A stretch of 64,000 nt of DNA, from positions 310,001 to 374,000 of the forward strand of contig NZ_JALPKR020000002.1 in the NCBI RefSeq assembly GCF_023195515.1, written 5' to 3'. Under the pieces are notes generated by a model. That model made no database searches, was not told the DNA's origin, and was given only the letters and a program-made list of their open reading frames with translations. This DNA comes from Variovorax sp. S12S4. Its GTDB lineage: Bacteria > Pseudomonadota > Gammaproteobacteria > Burkholderiales > Burkholderiaceae_C. Within the stretch, counting starts at the first letter, position 1, and every line of letters begins with the position of its first letter. Shown one piece after another: positions 62,620 through 64,000 of this stretch. The position numbers and the translations under genes are program-made.

Positions 62620-63906
62620 CTATTCCGCCTGCGAGATCACCGTCCGCTCGATCAGCCGGTCATCGCCCAGCACGATCATCGAGAACAGCAGCTCCTCCAG
62701 GTTGTTCGCGCGGGCGGCCTTGCGGGCCATCAAAGGCGTGGCCTGGGGGTTGAGCACCAGAAAGTCGGCTTCGCAACCGGGCTGCAGGTTGCCGATCACG
62801 CCTTCGAGCCCCAGCGCGCGCGCCGCGCCGCCGGTGTGGCGCCACCACAGCTGCGAAGGCGCAATGCTCAGGCCGGCCTTGGTTTGCCCCTCGCGGCCCA
62901 CGTAGTAGGCCGCCATCATCGTGTGGAAGGGGCTGAAGCTGGTGCCGCCGCCCACGTCGCTCGCCAGGCCGTAGGGGTACCCGACGCGGTCGGCCGCGCC
63001 GAAGTCGAAGAAGCCGCTGCCCAGGAACAGGTTGCTGGTCGGGCTTACCGCGGCAGCCGTTTTGGTGTCGCGCAGCAGCTCGCGGTCGGTGTCGTCCAGG
63101 TAGATGCAGTGCGCGTATACGGCGCGTTCGCGCATCAGCCCGAAGCCGGCATACACATCGAGGTAAGAGCGCGCCTGCGGGTACAGCTCGCGCACCCACG
63201 CCACCTCGTCGCGATTTTCGGCCACGTGCGACTGGATCCATGTGTCGGCGTACTTCGCGGCCAGCTCGCCGGCGCCGCGCATCTGCGCGTCGGTGCTCGC
63301 GGGCGCAAAGCGCGGTGTGATGGCGTAGCCCAGGCGGCCGGTGTTGTGCCACTTGCGGATCAGCGCTTCCGAGTCGATGAGGCTCTGCTCGGTCTCGTCG
63401 CGCACGCCGTCGGGCGAATGCCGGTCCTGCAGCACCTTGCCGCTGATCATGCGCAAGCCCCGGCGCTGGGCGCCTTCAAAAAAGGCATCGACCGACGCCA
63501 CGTGCGACGTGGCAAAGGTCAGCGCCGTGGTGACGCCGTTGCGCAGCAGCTCGTCGAAGAACACGTCGGCCACTTCGTTCGAATGCGACGGGTCGATGAA
63601 CTTGGCTTCCGCCGGGAATGTGTAGTTCTCCAGCCAGGGCAGGAGCCCCGGCGAGGGCGAACCGATGATGTCCGTTTGCGGAAAGTGGATGTGCATGTCC
63701 ACGAAGCCCGGCGCGAGGATGCGGCCCGGCAGGTGGGTCAGCTCGGCATCGGGGTGGCGCGGCGACACGGCGGCGTGGCTGCCGGCGTCGAGCACGCGCT
63801 GGCAGCCGGTGCTGTCGGGGGCGACGACCAGAAGGCCGTCTTCATCGAAAACGGGCAGTCCGGCATCGTCGAATCGCAGGAGGGAGGCGCGGTAGGCTTT
63901 TTTCAT
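62620..63906 (-). CDS. guaD: Guanine deaminase
   Basis: 428 residues from MKKAYRASLLRFDD. Amidohydrolase metal sites are ILAPGFVDMHIHFPQTDIIG, QSHVAENRDEV and YAHCIYLDD, with LASDVGGGTSFSPFHTM supplying the final Asp. It hydrolyses guanine to xanthine. The gene is 78 bp after the dcd start on the same strand. The remaining 94 bp of the window carry no feature that I recognise. Confidence 0.94.
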   Translation of the reverse strand: MKKAYRASLLRFDDAGLPVFDEDGLLVVAPDSTGCQRVLDAGSHAAVSPRHPDAELTHLPGRILAPGFVDMHIHFPQTDIIGSPSPGLLPWLENYTFPAEAKFIDPSHSNEVADVFFDELLRNGVTTALTFATSHVASVDAFFEGAQRRGLRMISGKVLQDRHSPDGVRDETEQSLIDSEALIRKWHNTGRLGYAITPRFAPASTDAQMRGAGELAAKYADTWIQSHVAENRDEVAWVRELYPQARSYLDVYAGFGLMRERAVYAHCIYLDDTDRELLRDTKTAAAVSPTSNLFLGSGFFDFGAADRVGYPYGLASDVGGGTSFSPFHTMMAAYYVGREGQTKAGLSIAPSQLWWRHTGGAARALGLEGVIGNLQPGCEADFLVLNPQATPLMARKAARANNLEELLFSMIVLGDDRLIERTVISQAE

Positions 63907-64000
63907 CGTTGCTGCGGAGGGTAAACCAGCCCGGCAGCGCCGCAATTTCCATGCGCGTATGAGTGCTATATGGGGAACGTACTCCCCTCGGACGCGGTGA

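Noticed and set aside
63940..64000. Possible promoter or dyad (GGGGA...TCCCC) at the window end
   Set aside because: The arms are short and imperfect and the downstream gene is outside the window, so nothing can be supported.

Overview
The window looks like chromosomal DNA of a high-GC betaproteobacterium of the Comamonadaceae, most likely Variovorax or a close relative. The reasons are the very GC-rich third codon positions, a Bug/TctC-type binding protein, a large aliphatic-sulfonate (ssu-type) cluster, a periplasmic PaoABC-type oxidoreductase, and the overall gene set. The genus is inference; I had no search tools.

Layout. 1-4.4 kb: a methionine ABC transporter operon (metN-metI-metQ) that continues into a small cupin and an aspartate/glutamate-type racemase, facing a second metQ. 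4.4-10.2 kb: housekeeping genes (prfB with its programmed +1 frameshift, a HAD phosphatase, pepN, fbp) ending in tRNA-Thr(CGT) and a terminator. 10.2-13.6 kb: an AT-richer accessory insert behind the tRNA, with an OLD-family ATPase-TOPRIM gene (frame broken twice) facing an HNH endonuclease gene, probably a small defence island. 13.7-25.7 kb: a phosphotransacetylase-like gene, a large penicillin-binding protein, paoABC, an SMP-30 lactonase and a frame-broken ackA. 25.7-29.6 kb: small regulator/enzyme pairs (LysR with a DapA-like aldolase and a Bug protein; AraC with a peroxiredoxin).

29.5-37.9 kb is an RpoE-ChrR (ECF sigma/zinc anti-sigma) photo-oxidative-stress type locus. The sigma/anti-sigma pair is flanked by two operons encoding a COG2907 flavoprotein, DUF1365, two Cfa-like methyltransferases and four uncharacterised proteins, three of them predicted membrane proteins. 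All three transcription units start behind near-identical two-block promoters with the same 18-nt spacer. 38-46.5 kb: LysR, a GNAT acetyltransferase, a Gly/Ala-rich autotransporter (two frameshifts), a nitrobindin-like protein, a CorC-type protein and apaH.

46.5-59.3 kb is a divergent organosulfur cluster. It has one ABC permease/ATPase pair but four substrate-binding proteins, an FMNH2-type alkanesulfonate monooxygenase, a membrane-anchored cytochrome c, a class II aldolase, an acyl-CoA-dehydrogenase-like flavoprotein, a cysteine-dioxygenase-type cupin and a four-domain rhodanese. 59.3-64 kb: rhlE, a zinc metallopeptidase, dcd and guaD.

A recurring feature is apparent one-base deletions at homopolymer runs. 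Six sites in five genes show this clearly, and ackA and rhlE are also out of frame. Adding one base to the run restores the expected frame each time. Sequencing or assembly error is the simplest explanation, so several genes called broken here may be intact in the organism. The three best candidates for new biology are the organosulfur cluster, the RpoE-ChrR regulon with its uncharacterised membrane proteins, and the tRNA-linked nuclease island.
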